From contig NC_088172.1 of NCBI RefSeq assembly GCF_028769735.1, positions 69,278,631 to 69,342,630 of the forward strand: a stretch of DNA of 64,000 nucleotides. Direction: 5' to 3'. The notes below the pieces were generated by a model. It saw only the letters and a program-made list of their open reading frames with translations. It ran no database searches and was not told where the DNA came from. A program made the position numbers and the translations under genes. Below, in pieces: positions 12,041 through 26,145 of the stretch; position 1 is the first letter of the stretch; every line of letters starts with the position of its first letter. This DNA comes from Zonotrichia leucophrys gambelii. Lineage: Eukaryota; Chordata; Aves; Passeriformes; Passerellidae.

Positions 12041-15000
12041 GAAGGTACTTGCTTCCTAGAAACAGGTGCCTTAGTTTTATCTCAGCTAGACTTTTTTGCA
12101 ATATCCATGGCAGAGAAGAATAGTGACATTTTAGAATGTAAGATTCTTATACAACTAACTACAGTGAATAATAAATAAGAAACAAGTAAATCAGATAAAA
12201 TGGCTCGGAATTCCTCAAACTTTTCAAGTGGCCTCTTTGCCCATTTTGAAGACAAGTATTTTTGTAATAGGCGTCCTTTCATCTCATCTTTAAAATGTGA
12301 ACTGTTGTTACCTCTAAGACCTAACTGAAGATTTTGATGTCTTTAAGATTGTTCCATTAACATGTGACATTTTTGCTGCAATTTCCCAATTGTTCCATTT
12401 GTGACCCATTATTTGAGAAGCACCATGAGAGAGAGCTGTGAGTACTTTGTTTACCAGAAAATTTTGATCTCCCACTGGTTTTACAGCTGACTGCAGTTTC
12501 ACTGTCCTCAGCGTGTAGTCGGTTCTGATTAATGCAGAACTAAGCAAGATTAAATTTAGGCCCATCCTCTGAGTACAGATAAGAATCTTGACAGGGTTGC
12601 TGAAGCTCTTCGCCTTTCAAGGTACATAAGAAACATCTCCCATGGAATTTACAGCATGTGCAGGATGTTGAAGGTCATGTGGGCATGTGTGGCTTTTAAA
12701 GAGATGCAGTTCCATTCCACCCCTACTCCTACCCCCTGCCAACATAACCAACCTTACCATCCAACTGTTAGGTAAAGGAAAAGGTCTTATTTCATCATAT
12801 GGCTACTCAAAAATGAATGCTAAAAGGTCAAAGTTTTCTTAGTAGTTGCTTGAATGTGAAATTAAATATGAATAACACTAAGAAATCCTTTGGCAATGTA
12901 CAACGTGCTGTGTTTATCATAAACCTGTTGCCTCTGTGTTCCTAGAGGTTGGGATTTATACAATAAACTGGCCTTGATTTGAAAATGATAGCTGAAGGTA
13001 GAATTAGAGAGATGTTGAAGGAGGAACCTGGAGAAAAGAGAGAAAAAACCCAAAGTATTAGGGAATTAATGTTGAAGGAAAGTGAGTTGCTGTAGGGAGT
13101 ACTCCATTTATTCAAATTATTAAAGAGCTAGCTGCTGAAACTGTTGTATCTGTCAATGGGAAATGCAGGAAAATATCTCTAAAAAGAAAATAGCTACAAA
13201 GACTGAAATAAACAAGTAGCTAGTCATATGTTTAGATCTCTGGAATGTCTCTGTATGGTATAATAGGTAGATGTACAGACACAAAGAGAATCAAAGGTTG
13301 AAACTCTGACTGGAGGGAAGCAAATAAATTTCTTCCTGCTTTTTAATATATGTATTTAATTGTGAAGTACATGATTCTGTATTTTCAATTCTTCTCTCTG
13401 TTACAAGTAGTTGATGTTAGGAATCACAATGCCTCAAAAGAGATCAGGGATATTTTTTTTCCATTGTCAGCTGACATGTCAAGGTGATTTTTTTAGCTGT
13501 TATGTTCACAGAGTGCAGGACACAGATATTTCTGCACTTCTGTCACTTCATGTTTAACTTTAAAAGGAATATGTGAAGCAGAATTGGAAGATATGTAAGC
13601 AGCTGACATGTCATATGCACTTGGAAATGTGTCCTGAATACTAACAGTGTTGCTTCTAATCCGATAAGCCTCACCCCTTGTAACAAGGCTGTCTGTCGTG
13701 AGGCCAGTCCTCAAATAAGAATGTCCTTTGCCCAAGTGCACTGGAACCCTGTGCAGGCACTATTTATAAAGGCTGCACCACGCCAGTGTGCAGCAGAGCT
13801 CGTGTGGGCTGGTGATTCAGAGCCGGGGGCTGCGCGTTCCTGGTGCCACGAGACAAGGAAATGTCATTGTCCTCACACTTTGCCAAAGCAGGCTGGGGTT
13901 CAAGGGCTGCTCTCTTCTACAGCTCATGTTCAGAAACAGAAGGAAAACCTAATGAAACACACATGGCTGAACAGATCACTGTCAGGGTAGCTAATGTTCC
14001 ACAGAGAGGGAAACATAATTTGTACCTTTAATAATGAGGAATGTGTGAGTCAGTTTTGATAAAAATTGGCCTGAACCTTCTTTGGGGGATCAACCATGCT
14101 CACAGGGTTTGGCAGTTTCTGTAAGAACTTTTTCTTGAATCCATACAGTTGGATTGCTGACTATTCCTAGTAGTTGTCAGTTCAAGAGTTGTATTTGTTT
14201 TGGTTGCTTCTTTTTTCTTTTTCCTTCTCAGACTGCACATTACTTCCAGTTTGAGAAGTTCCCACAAAGGAGGAGTGAGGCAGAGTCTGCTGCAGTACCT
14301 GTGTAGCCAAAATGTAACTGCTAGGAAGCCTGGTGCAAATAGTAGTACTGTGAAAATCCTAAAAAATGATGCCTTGTTGCTCTTACCGATTTAACTTGAT
14401 GCATTTTTTTTCTGAACTCATTACGAGCTGTAAATCGGTTCAGGCAAAGTACAGCAGTGAGATTCAGTGGCCTTAACCAGTGCTCCAAACTCCTGAATAA
14501 GTGATAAGAAAAACAGGTTGATTATAGTATTTGGGGTGGTGGGAGAAAGGTACTGTTTTGACAGACAAAGAAGTTTCGGTAAAACTTTTCTCAGTTAGTT
14601 TTATTTCAGAAATGAACTTTCTGTCACCCCCCACTTAAAAATGCAAAGATGTCCAATGAATGCTAAAGCAGAATGTTTTCAGCTAAAATTAAGCAGATGT
14701 ACAGGTGCAAACATGTTTTCTGTATACAGCTGCTGTGCAATTAAATTTTTTAGATGTGATTAAAACACCTGGTCTGCCCTTGTCAATAAAAGATGTTATT
14801 TTTCACTTTGAATTATATCCTTGTAGTTATTCAAAGAAGTGTAAGGCCAAATTGTGGTCAGATAAAGTAAATAACAATTTAGCAATTGGTTATAATTCAA
14901 ACAGAATCAGAGGAAAGAAGTGAAAAGTCAACTTTTCTGTAAGTCATTTTGGAAACTTTAATGCCAGTGTTCTGTGTAGTTTTTCATTGCAGTGATGTAA

Positions 15001-18000
15001 TTGTTCCTTTGCAGAAATGCAATGCATTTCTGTTTTAACTGCAGAGAAGCAGCAACAAATTCCTACCAGATTCAGTCATTGTTTTTGTGCTATCAAAGTC
15101 TAAGTTGTGTACACCAGTTTAGAAATTAATGTGATGGCTGGGCCCAAGACAGCACCCTTTCTCTTGAAGAAAGCATGAATCCTGTGTATGAATTACTTTC
15201 TAAGACATGAAATGGTGCTGAGAGGAGGATGTATGATTTTGGACAAGTTTGTTCTCTGCCTGTCTTTACTTGTTAACATAATTTGTACAGCTGCATTTTC
15301 AATGTGCCCTCCAATTCTCATCAGTGAATTTCAACATTCTCTTCATTATTACCAGAAAAGGTTGTGTCTTTGTGAGACTAGAGTTTGATAGTGTATGATA
15401 TATGTGGTAGAAAATACATGAATTAGAGTTATTTTTAAATTAAATATCAAGCATCTGTTGACATTTCATTTTTCAGTATTGTTACGTGTAAACTTGATAA
15501 TAGTGTAATTGAATAATGTTTTACATGGGTCATGTACATGAATTGTAACTTTGGATATGGAATTTAATATCCCAAGTATTGCAGTTTATTCTGTGAATGG
15601 ACCCATATACCATGTGGCATTTTGATTATTTTGAAACATAATAAAGAAGCAAGACTCCCCTAGTTTAAGAACAGCTTTTTTCCTAAGCATCTTTTAGGGT
15701 TTTAAGGCAGAAAGTCTGCAATTTTTTGTGGTTCAGTTTTTTTCTTGTTTTATCTGACACAATCTACAGACTACAGTTTACTAAATGTACTTTTGCTTGA
15801 TTGCTTACATAAAAAAAAACTCTGCTCATTTTTTACCACATACAGTCTTAATCTCAGAGGTTATTTTTGCATGGCATCTAAAGTAAAAACCAAAATCTAA
15901 TCAAGTCATGTCTCTATATTCTGATCAGTTAGAGGTTTTTTTCTGAAACAAAGTAGGTGAATGTCCTCTTTTAAACAGCACTGATATTTTTAGGAACTTA
16001 TGAATATAAAAACTTCAAGTAAATATTAAAGGCAAAAACTATACCTTGTAGTACAGCTTTCATATCTAATGTTTCAACTGATTAGGGAAAGTGTAATAGT
16101 CTGAATGCTTCTGTTAAAAGTAGAGGATAGGGATTGCTGAATGATCTAATTTCCAATGATCATTGGTAAATACCAAGGAAAGGTTGTCATTTTTTCAGGC
16201 GTTGTCCTATAATTTGAAACAGAGAAAATACAAGAGTTCCATAAACTTTTGTTTTGGGGAATATTTGTTATTTTGGGTGGCATTTTGACTTAAATAATGC
16301 TCTTTTTGTTTGTTTTGTCAGTATGTTTTGCATAATAAAGTATCTCTGCTCACTGAGCAAGAAACGGAGCAGAAAGTGTTTTGTCACAGAGTCCAAATGT
16401 ATTCCTTTGACACATTTTAGTGGTGTACGGATTCTTAGGGCTGAGCCAGCTCTTAGAACCCATGTGGAAATACACAGTCTTTGCCACAGTAATGGAAGAA
16501 ATCCACAATTTGTATTGAAAGATTTCTGTATATTGTTTATGGTTTGATCATCCTATGAATAAATATAGGTAGATTATGAGGTTAAATAGTGATATCCAGG
16601 CATGGATGCAGGGCATCTCCAGGTTATTTTTTCACATGTCAAATCAGGTTTATTTATTATTATGTCAAATTGTACGTTTCCTTGTTTTCCATTCTATTTC
16701 CCTGTGTTTATTCCTCCTTTATTTTCCTGATAGCTAGACTATAATTCAGACCCCAGCCCCTATGCAGTTAAGTATGATGTGTTCAGGGAGTTGTCAAAAG
16801 GAAGTTGAAGTCAGAAGATAACCTACCTTAGTGAATGCCTTTTATTATTTTTGAATTTATCTTTTTTTTTTCTTTTTTTTTCCCCTTAGAAATTACTGGG
16901 ATATATATCAAATTTCTTCCTATAACCTCTCAAGGTTGTCTCCCAAGGCCAGTTTGCTCCTTCCAGCAGAGAGAGTGTGTAACAGAAGAGTCAATGTGAA
17001 ATGTGGGAATGATCCACATGTTCTGGGAAAGCTGTAGATAGACATGAGGAGTCAAAACTATTCATTAGTGCTGATAGTTGTGGCTATTATGTCCCCTATG
17101 AGAAAGTTGCAGAGTTTGCTTGCTACATTCTTTTCTTTAAGGAAATGGTCAGGGAAGGCAAGGAGAGGGTAAGATCAAAAATCCATATGCCTTTTCCCTC
17201 ATTCTGTGTCAGCCCACATAACCAGCTATGTGTGAGGTGGGAAGTAAGCTGCTTTAGCAAAACAAGGGAAAGCTGGACAACAGTGAAGTTTTAGTGAGAT
17301 CACTGAGATAGGTGCCCTTCAGGCACTATCATTTTCCAGTGAGAGTCTTCATATAAGTTCTGTGACATTTATATGAAGAGTATATAATTTCATTACCTGA
17401 AAACCTGTTCTGCTTAAGAACAGAGGGAATGGCCACCACAGGATTTTTTCCTACAGTGTGTCTTCTGTCATAAGTCAGTTCTTGTTAGCATCACAAACAG
17501 CTTCAACATGATTTTCAGAGATGATATTATAAAGCAGTATTGTGAATTCCCTTTCTTCCATTCCTGCAATATTCAGTAAGTGTAGGAGAGGGATAAATCC
17601 CATGGGTCTATTTGGTTTTGACTTTCACTATTGTTTGGGTATCAAGATCTGGTATTCCTATGGGAATGCCAAGTTCTATTTAGACTGATGTCAGTCTTCC
17701 TTAGAGTTACACACATTATTAGGTCAGGTAGGCAAAGATCCTTTGTACAGGATTTGTGCTCCTGTACAAAGAGCAGTACATTACCTGAGACCTCATACTT
17801 AGATACATTCCTTGAAAGATGACCAGCCAGGCAGCCTCCAATCAGGCAGTATAAACTAATGAAAATGGATGTGGAGATTAAATAGAAAGCAGGCACCTAA
17901 GATTATTTGAGCTTCCAGAATCTTCTTTTGAATTGAGTTCAGTAACTATACATCTTGAGAATTTTCTGCATATTTTTATTGTCCCAGTTACAAATTCAGA

Positions 18001-18063
18001 AATTACACTTCCCTAACTTTATAATAATTTGTTTGAGTTTACAACTTAATTTGGATGGGGAGG

Positions 18064-18098
18064 GTGTGGTGGTGGTGGTGTTTGTTGGTTTTTTTTTT
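18064..18098 (+). repeat. GGT trinucleotide repeat followed by T-run
   Basis: Four GGT units at 18068-18079, flanked by GT-rich sequence, then ten thymines at 18089-18098. A small microsatellite. Confidence 0.85.
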
Positions 18099-21000
18099 CT
18101 AGTTTGAAAGTTGATTCCATTTATTCTTTTAAGTGCTGGAAGTTGGCATGTAGGGAAGAAGGAGGAGGGAAATTAAATTTAGGCATAGATTTGAGTGCAT
18201 GTTGGGAATTTAAATTCTACAGTTATGACACAGGGCTGTAATAAAATCAGAAACAGAAATCCACAATATGAATATGACCTAATGAAGCCACTTTCACTAC
18301 TAGTACAATTTTCTGGTGGATGTTGCAAACTATTTTCTTCAGATTACTAAAGATAATTGACTGCTTTGAACACTTAAAATCTGCCAATTCAGAATGCCTT
18401 CTGTGAGACTTGCTAGCCCAAGGCTTGTTCTTTCCTTTGAGTGGAGGTACTGATGTAGAAGGTGTTCTCAGATAACTGCATCTAGACATTTATGCTAAGG
18501 TATTTGCCTTGAGGAGGAAAAGATAAAATATTATCTGTATATTTTAAAGACAGTGAGGAGCTAAAAAGATGGGATTTCTATAAAGAAATGTCTTGTTATA
18601 ACAATAGCTTTAGGGCCATTTTTTTTGAAAGATAATAATCATGTCTTTGGCTTAGACTGAAGACTCATTTAATGGCAAGCACCCTCAAGTTATTGTTTGG
18701 ATCAACATATAAATTGAATATCCTTATTTGAAAAGAAAGATGAGAAAAAGCATAACACATCATTTTAAGGTGCTGAAAGATAATTCTCTAAGAGCAAATG
18801 CACTTAATGTATCCCTTCTACCTTCTGTTCCTTCTTCCATCTTTCCTTGCGCTTCTCTACCTTCCTTTGTTTTCCAGTCTTTTTTTTCTTCCATATGTTA
18901 AGAAATACAGTCCTAAAGTTCATGCACCAGGGTGTATTTTCAAAGCTAACTGGAAGAGAATAACTGAAATTTACACAGTGGAGATGTGCTTTATCCAAAA
19001 GTTCTATTCCCTCCTGGAGTCCCAGGGAATGAAAAGTATAATATGATAGCATCCCTTAAGATAATATCCAATATTCTTTTCCTCCTGTACCTTTTCCAGG
19101 GATTTAAGCATCCCCAAGAAGGCAAAAGGAGCTCACAATTGTGTCTTCTCTTTTGTGTTAGAAACATTTTTCTGTATAATGTGTTTACAGAAATATTTAT
19201 TTTTACAGGCTATCTCAAAAGGCTTGGTTCTGGGAACAGAAAATAAGAAAAAAAATATTTGGTAAGATGTAATAAGAAAAGAGTCCCAAACTAAAGCTCT
19301 GTTGTCATAAATCTGTATTACAGGACTCTTAGTTTTTAAACCTGAGTGTCCACACGCACACTGCTGTTGCCTGTTGAAGACAGCACGCAGTAACCCCTGG
19401 ACGGTGCCCAAGAACTGTTAGGGACTTTGCTATTTGGCAAGCCTAAAAACCATGTCAGGTCCCATTCTAACAATTTAACAGCATAGGCAGTTGCATTCCA
19501 GTGGCATAAGAACATTTTCTGACAATATTAATTTTACTAGCATAAATGTCAAGAGTAAAACTAAAATAAGATTACTATATAAGGTTTCAATTCTTGAAAG
19601 AAATCAACAGGACCTCATTAAGCCCAGTGACACCAATCAGGAGCATAAAATGCCATTAGGGTATGAAGGCATTTTGACTATTTACATTTGTTCATCCTTA
19701 ATTACTGAAGGATTGTTTGGTGCTGAAAATGGTGCAGGTGAAAATGGTTCTTCCTCTTGCTGTGCTATCCCATCATTTTCCCAACTTCATTGGTTACCTT
19801 GATGGGTTTTTTTCCCCGAAAAACAAATGATACTGATTTCTCACTGTGTGTCTCTAGTCAGAAGGTTATGAGTCTGTGAAAGGAAGGCTGCTTGGGCTGT
19901 CAGGAGTGTGTGACTGCTGTGGACTGTCAGAGATGAGCAGTTTTGTTTGTGCTGCTAGTGGCTGGGTGCTGCCTCAGAGGAGAGGAAAGTCTGCTGTGAC
20001 CTGGCTTAAATCTAGGGAGGGGTGAAAGAAGCGTTTGCCACCCTTTGGTGGGAAAAGCTGAGAGTAAAAGTGACACAGGTTTGGGAAGTCATTGCCAAAG
20101 TGTCAGTATTGAGGAATCAGTTCACAGCAATCTGGAGCTCAGCAAGCCACAAAGGGTAACCAGCAAGCAAACCAGGGTTTGGGTTAGGGTAGTTTATGGG
20201 CTGCTGCCTTTGTTCACTTTTGTTGTGTTTTCCTTCTGTTACCAAGGTATTTTCCTTTTCTCTCCAGTGGAACATTAGTGAGGTTTTACAAGCTCAGATG
20301 GAGAAAAAAGAGCAGGTTCTACCCATCTCCTTTCAAGGCACGTCTGATTTGTTGGTTATTTGCTGCACAGGGGGGCACTGTGAACTGAATCTGAAAGCTT
20401 ATAGGATGTTTCTCCTCCAGCCTGATCACCTTCTACTCCTTGATACCATAAGATTCAGCCACTAGTGGCAAGGGTGGTTATTGTGCCTGAGCAGAGAGCT
20501 CGCACAAGCTGTCTGAGCAAGCAGGCAGAGCAAACGTAGTACCAGGTACTAATTTGAATGTACCAGTGCATGTAACAAAAACTCCCCTTGCCCATGTCCT
20601 CAGGCAGCAGATGCTGCTGCCTGCCAGAGAGAGCAGAGATTTTACAGGCAATTGTAATGTGTGTCATTTCCATACCCTGAGAAAACCTTTAACAGCACAG
20701 TTAACGGGAACAGTGCTGAAAGGAGTACTTGCCATCATGAGCACTAATTTTAAGCATGCCTGTTTTCTCCTCCTATATTCTGGTTTAGCACAGTCAGGCT
20801 GTTTCTGGGTTCTAGCCTCTTGGCACTGCTTTCCAGTAGAAATAAGAAACATGAAAGCACGTTTTACAGGAAAACATGTAACAGAGGAGAAAATAGGTCA
20901 GATTTCACTTGCCAGTGCTTCTTTAAGTTAACAGCTGTAGGTCAGAATACATTTTTATACAGAAGCACAGCCAGAAAATTTAAGCTTGCACAGTGATGTC

Positions 21001-23722
21001 TCATGGTGTTCATAACCTTCATTTCATGACCTTTGATGCATTGTGTGGCAAGTGATCAAAGACAAAAAAACAGAGTTGTGTTGTTGTTACTGTTTTAAGG
21101 GATTTAATATTTTAGTTTTCTGGTAATACTATATTTATCTGTACTGGGTTTTTTAATTAGAACACCCTATGTAAAGATATATTTTCATCCCTTAGGAAAG
21201 GAAATGTAAGGGTGTAATTTTTTTGTTCATAAAAGTCCATGAAGGATGGATTCATGACTGCAAAGTTATATCTGATATTACTTTGTTAGTTACTTTTTCT
21301 GTTCTCAGGTAAGGTCTTTATACCCATTTCAAATGCTTACCCTTGTCTAAATATCAGGGACCTGGATTGTTACTCACAATTGTAATTGATAGGTCACTGT
21401 TTTTAGTAATCCATAATAGCATATTGCTCATTAGAAAGCAGGATTTGCTGCTCTACTTTCCTCCAAACAATTCTAAACCTATATTCTAAATGACTGTGGC
21501 AATTTTTCTGTACTTTCTATATTTATATTTTGTAGAAATATTAGCATCATTCTAATATATTTTAATAATATATTCAATCAGAAAGTTCCCAAAAGTATCT
21601 TCATGGTAAGAAAACCATGCACTTTAAGTGTCACAAACAGGCAAGTCTTTCAATAGTTTTGCATAAGAGTGTGGAATGTGTGTGATAGACAGGAAAGCCA
21701 GAAGTGTCACCAGCTTTGTAGGAATTAGAAGACTATATTCTCCTACATACAGTTCTATGAGGAAGCCACGTGATGGATGAATAATTTGGCTTATTTAGGC
21801 ATTGTAATTTTGTTCTGCTACAAGGATGCAGCCAAAATGGATTGACTGCTGCTCAAGGATATTTCTGTTTTTCTTTTGATTTTTTTATGAAGCAGGAGAG
21901 TGCCTGTAGTGTCCATGTCACCAAAGTTTATATTTTTCTTTTCCCTTACACATTTTTTCAGTGATTCACCTTTTCTTGAATGGTGCTGACCTGAAACTTA
22001 AGATAGATCTGCTTTAGAATGACATGGAGATCCATTCAGAAATTAAACTATTTCACAGTGCTTATATAGTAAGCTTTTTGAAGTACAGGAAGATTGACAA
22101 AGTGGAAAAATGTGCTATAAATACATAAAATGTGTTTGATGATAAATATAGTACTCATAGGTGGGGTTAAAGACTCTGATATAGCTGTGTGCATTCCTAT
22201 TTACTGCAGGGAAAGGAACTCCACATGGCTATTTTTGCTTTCCTGACTGTAATCCCATCAAGGCAGCCTTATAGATATTTGCTAAGGTTTTTTGTTGTTA
22301 TTTGGTTAAGATTTTGAGATTGAGGTGAGAGAAATCCAACTGTCACCTAGAAATTACCTCAAGGCGGTTTCACAGATTTGTCCAACATGATTTTCACATA
22401 TTTCTACAGGCTTAGATGTATTCCTTGCCCAAAAGTGCTTCAGACTGTGGCTACTGACGTTTTCTAAAAAATAATGGTCTCATATATGTGGTGTGCTGTT
22501 TAACCTTTATTCAGTCCAGCTTTTTTCAAAACATTAAGAGTAAGGACCAAGCAAGAGAGAGGTTGCCCCATATATTTTCCAGTAGGCATTGCAAGATGTA
22601 TAAACTGATCCACTGTTATGTCTACAAATAATTCCTTATGCTAAGCAGCCCCTCACAGCCATTGGACTCAATCTCTATACAATAATAACCATCATGAGAT
22701 TTTTAGGGTGTACTAGAACAATCAATTTCTCAGGATGCTTCCTATCTAAACAAGATCAAGTCTTTGTATCTTTCTTTAGCCGGTATCCTGTGGTAGTCTG
22801 GCTGAGAATTATCTGCACCTTGCTGCTCTGGAGGGAAGGAGGAAAGGGCTTATGGACCAGAAATCATTTCCACCCCTGCTGTTGTTGGGCCACAGTTATC
22901 CAACAGTACTAATACAAAGCAGAAAGATTTAAGGTCCCCTTTCTTTTTCATTTAAGTCAATGCACACTGATAAAATTCTAATGAAAAGGAATCCAAGCAC
23001 AGGAGTGAGTTACTTATTATGGAAATTTCCAGTGATGCATTGTAATGTTGGATTTTCAATTTTTAAAAGTGGTTACATTCCTAATTGGTGAACAAAAAGG
23101 ACCAATTTATCCCTTGCTGTGAGAAACATTTTTCTTATATATTATTCTCATGAAGCCTCTAATTCAGCCAAACACATTATGTAAATGGAACCTATGAAAC
23201 ACTTTCCAAAATATATGTCAGATTTACATTACTAGCCTGTTGTGTTAGATTGAGGAAGGGACCTTGTTACACTGTGGCAATTTTTTTCTACTTTCATAAT
23301 ACTCCTTTCTAAAATAAATTGCATTTTGTACAAGCAAGGCTTCTATCAATAACTCTTGGTGTATCCTAAATGAGTATTCACTAACTTCACCTGGGCATTG
23401 TGATAGTAATCTCTACATCTTCATCTTTACTGATCTCAGGAACAAGACTTTTATGCCCCTTTTAAACTAGAATTGCATTCTTTTGATACAAAATCTGCAA
23501 ATGTTGGTCTGCAGCAATTGCTCCAATGCCAAATGAATTTGTATCAATCTTCCTTGCATACAAATTGAGTTTCTTAAAGCCTTCTGACACAGATAGCCTG
23601 GGCTGAAAAATTAGCGGGCAGTGTGAGAGTTAAGCTTGTTTTTTCTGACACAGTCAGAACCCAGATTTATATCTCTCTTGTACACATTGCTTGGAGTCTG
23701 ATGGTGTTAAAAGATAGAATTT

Positions 23723-23790
23723 TTTAAGATAAAATAAAGATGCAGTTTATTTATTTAAGATAAATTTAAGATAAATAAAGATGAAGTTTA
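23723..23790 (+). repeat. Imperfect AT-rich duplication
   Basis: Two copies of a unit of about 26 bases, TTTAAGATAAA(A)TAAAGATG followed by C/A-AGTTTA, at 23723-23749 and 23765-23790, separated by 15 related bases. Looks like local replication slippage. Confidence 0.85.
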
Positions 23791-26110
23791 AATATGTATG
23801 TGTGTGGCTATGCCCCTTCTGGAGACTTTAGTTTTAATTTTAGACAATTGTGATACATTGAGAAGCAAAATCAATTATCACAAAATAATTTATGGCAGAA
23901 ACTGAGCATAGTAGCTCATTTGCATAATGAAGTGCTGTTAGTATTGATTTCATACAAGTTTAGGTGGAAATATTATATTAATAACACTATTTTCATTTCT
24001 GGCCTGGCTTTAAGATACTCCACTTCTGACAGCCTTCTCTCATGCATCTCACCACACACGTGTATTTTGTCTTTGAAGTGAAGGTCAGAGAGGTGTGAAT
24101 TTAGAAACAGGGAGCTTCCCATGAAACTCGAAAAGATACTTAGACCCTGAAGTAATAAAAAGAGCAATTAACCCTTAAAGTGAGATATCCATTAAAACTA
24201 TGGGCAAATTTTATTAAATCCACAATTTATGAAGAAATGTAAGAGTTTTTTCTAAAGTGTTTCTAGTTTTTCTGAAGGTTACTGGTGACCACAGGCACTT
24301 TTGCACTGTAGGGACAAGGCAACTGCTTCTCTACTTCTCCATAATGACTTGGGGACTGTCCAGAGCTAAACTCATTTTGCCTTACAGCTGTTTTTTTTTA
24401 AATTATTATTTGGTACATTCAGAACAGCAAGTGGGCAACTAATAAGGATTAGTAATGTGGGGAGGTTTTATTTAATTCAGTTTTAAGCTGCTTTATTCAA
24501 GAAAATCCTTAAAACACAGAGATTATATTTTTGGAGGTACTAGCACACTGCCATGAATTCTATAGTATGTGCAATAGTAAAACATATTTTCATGGAAGAT
24601 TAAATGCTTGTATACAGTATGTGAAATTACTGATTACATTTTGAAGCTCTATTCCTACACTGAAGTCTTTGTGTTTTACTGTTTCAGGGGATTTTCAAAG
24701 CATCATCTCAGGTTTTAGAGAAAATGTAGCAGTATTTCTAACCCTCATGATTTTATCACAAGTCCTGCTGTATTTCATTTTGTATTTCAATACTTGTCTC
24801 CTGGAGTACCATTAATGTGTGAGAATTCCTAATTTTATTTTTTAAAAAAAATTATACTTCTTACTAGTAACTAAAACATTGAAATTTGGGGTGAATTCCT
24901 TCCTGTGTTCACTCACAAGCAAATTAAAGGAGTAAAGTAATTCAAGTTTTGGATGGGAATCTCACTGTTGTGTTCAATTTAACACATCTCTCTTTATTAT
25001 TTGCCATGTTGAGACTTGAGGTTGGTAATAGCTCTGAAAGATAAGAAACAATGTATAGCACACTTTACTTTGAAGCAGACAGGTGTGTTATATCCATCAG
25101 GAGTTAGCAGAAGTTACCCCATATTAGAGCAACACCATTAGGTTTGATCAGCCTGTTCCTGCAGTGAAGGCATATTTCATGTGTGTGTAATATTTTCTGT
25201 GTTACTCAATTTTTCATTCACCTTCAGTGTGCTGGTCCTGGATGGGCTTTTGAAAACCACTGGCTCTTTGGCTTTCCTTGCTGTGACTGTCACTGGAGAT
25301 TCTCTGAGTGCAGACCAGCTCAGGAGTAAAACTCTTTGTCCTCACTTATTCCAAGCGTTTCCTCTCTGCATCTCCACAAGCAGCATTCTGTCAGGCTTGG
25401 GTGGCTTTATTTAGTCTCTGCATGTGTGATGGGTGCCTGCACTCCTGCAATGATCCCTGGAGGCTGAGCCCATACAGGCAGTGGAGACAAATTGATGACT
25501 CAGCTCACTTTACTGCAGGCACCTGAGGCTGTTCAGCTCCAGCTCCACTTAGTGTACTGACTGTAGCAGGAATTTCTCACCACATGGAATTTCTCACTTA
25601 CCATATTTATGCCCAGCACTTAAATTTAGGTGTTTCACTCCCAAATTGAATCACACACCTCTCACCAGAAGCTGAATTACTTTACTCATTAGTACAAAGA
25701 GAACGCATTGGTTGCAGAGTTCAAATGGCTGCCTTGAGAGGCTGAAGGCACATGGTGGTTTTCACAAAATCTTTAGCTTTCCTAGATGGTCACATACCTA
25801 TTTTATCTTACCTATCACCATTGATGTTTTACCATATATGATCTTTCTTCACCTCATACAAAGGATATCTGTTTTAAAGGACTTTTCTTGGTTTAGGTTT
25901 CAGTTTTCAGTAAAGTCTCAGTTTTCAGTAAAACTTTAATTCCATTTCCTTATATCTGATTCCTTTTAGAACCCATCTTTTGATAAGTGCTGCAATATGC
26001 CAGGGTAAAATCTGTTTTTACACATGTAATAATCCTGTTTGCTGTGAATTGAAAATTGCTATTAAATTAGAAGTTTGAAATGAAGCTTTCTTTGGAGTTC
26101 TGTCCAGTCC

Positions 26111-26145
26111 TTGTTCATCACTCTCACTGCTCTGTCTTTAACAGG
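26111..26145 (+). other. PRKN: Splice acceptor of PRKN intron 6
   Basis: A pyrimidine-rich stretch (26111-26140) leads into AACAG, with the cut after 26144. A possible branch point is the CTCAC around 26122-26126, about 20 bases upstream; this is a motif guess. The intron stays open in the exon's frame for a short way upstream, and the AGG codon spanning the junction reads Arg by coincidence because the intron also ends in AG. A translation that begins upstream therefore looks continuous but is not real coding sequence before 26145. Confidence 0.93.

Larger units (their letters stand above)
12041..26110. other. Long AT-rich stretch of intron 6 without recognised elements
   Basis: Fourteen kilobases with many short ORFs (60-125 codons) and no recognisable domains. 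Local oddities include a TATA-like TATTTATAAA near 13762 beside a GC-richer patch (13740-13870), a T-rich tract at 16861-16883, a GGT repeat with T-run at 18068-18098 and a small tandem duplication at 23723-23790. I see no exon with credible splice sites. Confidence 0.5.
1..26144 (+). other. PRKN: PRKN intron 6 (3' part)
   Basis: Inferred from the parkin exon that follows. At least 26.1 kb of intron lies upstream, fitting the very long introns known in vertebrate PRKN genes. It holds a probable LTR, two CR1 fragments, a GC-rich minisatellite block and otherwise AT-rich sequence. The preceding exon (human exon 6 equivalent) is not in the window. ORFs scattered through it are short, have no recognisable domains and lack paired splice sites. 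Confidence 0.9.

Noticed and set aside
20174..20192. GGGTTTGGGTTAGGGTAG, considered as an interstitial telomere repeat
   Set aside because: Only one TTAGGG unit is present; too short to call.
26080..26144. Apparent N-terminal extension of the parkin frame starting at an ATG at 26080
   Set aside because: It lies in the intron before a strong splice acceptor and has no similarity to parkin residues before 245.
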